15,658 nt of DNA, from contig CAYGPI010000065.1 in NCBI GenBank assembly GCA_964351745.1, positions 1 through 15,658 on the forward strand, read 5' to 3'. Positions 14,883-15,658 of this stretch are shown in pieces. Made by a program: the position numbers and the translations under genes. Source of the DNA: CAYNJF01 sp964351745 (GTDB taxonomy: Bacteria > Pseudomonadota > Gammaproteobacteria > Berkiellales > Berkiellaceae). A model generated the notes under the pieces. The model saw nothing but the letters and a program-made list of their open reading frames with translations. It did not search any database and was not told the DNA's origin. Within the stretch, counting starts at the first letter, position 1, and each line of letters begins with the position of its first letter.

Positions 14883-15658
14883 CTAATTCTTGGTAAAGTC
14901 CTTTATAACCTCTTGAGCCATGGTTAAACTAGGATCAAGTTTAAGAGCTTTCCGAGCCAAAGCGACTGCCTCTTTGCCTTTATCAAGATTTTGATGACAT
15001 AAGCTCATATTGAGGTAAGCTTCACCCTGCTCGCCAAAGAGCTTTATAGACTGCTCGTAATAAAACAAAGCAGATTCAAAGTGCTCAAGCTCATAAAGAA
15101 TACAGCCTATAGCAAAAGGAATATCACGGTTCTTCTCTAGCATAAAGAAATAGTCCCAAACTTTGGATATTCCGTTGACTAGGCCAGCTTCTTGCTCACT
15201 TGTGATTTCATTTTCTTCTAAGATCTTAATAATAAATTCTTGATAGTCGTAAAAGATGTTTGGGTCCCATTGAGACAGATTAAGAATAGCTAATAATTCG
15301 TCCAAATTCTTAAAGGCAGGATTTGGTCTATCTAACTCAAAGGTGTAGCATAAATTGTAGAGATCGACCGGGCTAAAGTCAGACAGGGAGCTTTTAAAAG
15401 CATATTCAGTATTAGGCATTCTTGAGGTTACGTTAAACCCAAAACATGCAACTTGAAAGTCTGCATTTCGGTTGTCCATCAAGAGATTTAAGCCGCCCAT
15501 AGATTCCGTGTAACGCTCTAAAGCATCGTAGTTAACAGTCATGGAAAAAGAGCCATGAATACTAATATCTGGGGGCGCAATACCTTCAAAAAACTCGCTA
15601 TTGGCTATCCCCTTATCGGAAAGAAACAAGATAAGAGCATTTTTTGTCAGGCCTTGAA
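14883..15658 (-). CDS. TPR protein, C-terminal part, perhaps a methyltransferase-TPR fusion (5' truncated by window edge)
   Basis: The frame stays open to the window edge (reading QGLTKNALIL before FLSDKG), so the true start lies outside and the TTG at 15629 is not needed. About 258 residues are present. The last 90 or so form tetratricopeptide repeats: IGCILYELEHFESALFYYEQ, then AYLNMSLCHQNLDKGKEAV and the capping helix ARKALKLDP. Such repeats bind protein partners. The upstream part (LILFLSDKG, then PPDISIHGSFSMTVNYDAL) recalls the end of the MidA/DUF185 SAM-dependent methyltransferase fold, where a D-x-T-A-H-V-D-F segment occupies a similar place. That link is a guess; the TPR part is clear. 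The AdoMet-binding motifs would lie outside the window. Confidence 0.65.
   Translation of the reverse strand, partial: QGLTKNALILFLSDKGIANSEFFEGIAPPDISIHGSFSMTVNYDALERYTESMGGLNLLMDNRNADFQVACFGFNVTSRMPNTEYAFKSSLSDFSPVDLYNLCYTFELDRPNPAFKNLDELLAILNLSQWDPNIFYDYQEFIIKILEENEITSEQEAGLVNGISKVWDYFFMLEKNRDIPFAIGCILYELEHFESALFYYEQSIKLFGEQGEAYLNMSLCHQNLDKGKEAVALARKALKLDPSLTMAQEVIKDFTKN

Overview
The window reads as a chromosome segment from an AT-rich gammaproteobacterium, most likely a host-associated member of the Legionellales or a relative. That placement is inference. It rests on ordinary gammaproteobacterial genes (deaD, a yhiN-type flavoprotein, a YddG-like exporter) sitting beside a block of eukaryotic-like or effector-like genes. 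No tRNA, rRNA, CRISPR array or intact insertion sequence is visible.

Layout. (1) Bases 1-2269, + strand: three overlapping genes for a peptide or amide ligation module. They are a RimK-type ATP-grasp ligase (5' end outside the window), a GCS2-type carboxylate-amine ligase and an N-formylglutamate amidohydrolase-family hydrolase. (2) 2356-4053, - strand: a divergent aldehyde dehydrogenase superfamily protein. (3) 4090-5810: decayed DNA, including a small broken reading frame and a leucine-rich-repeat gene broken by a nonsense codon and a frameshift. (4) 5811-8814: a protein with a RhoGAP-like fold whose catalytic positions look altered, a 105-residue Ser-rich orphan on the opposite strand, and a patatin-like phospholipase. 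(5) 8811-11885, - strand: deaD helicase followed by a YhiN/HI0933 flavoprotein. (6) 12266-13165: a 299-residue orphan with two membrane segments, its own promoter and a strong terminator. (7) 13242-13742: about 500 bases with no convincing gene. (8) 13777-15658, - strand: a YddG-like DMT exporter and the C-terminal part of a TPR protein, separated by an intrinsic terminator.

How it fits together. Genes of region 1 are probably co-translated and make and trim one peptide-like product. Regions 3 and 4, together with the 299-residue orphan, look like an accessory island of candidate host-interaction proteins inserted among housekeeping genes, with one member already a pseudogene. The strongest novel candidates are the RhoGAP-like protein, the membrane orphan, and a terminator-like hairpin in the deaD leader.
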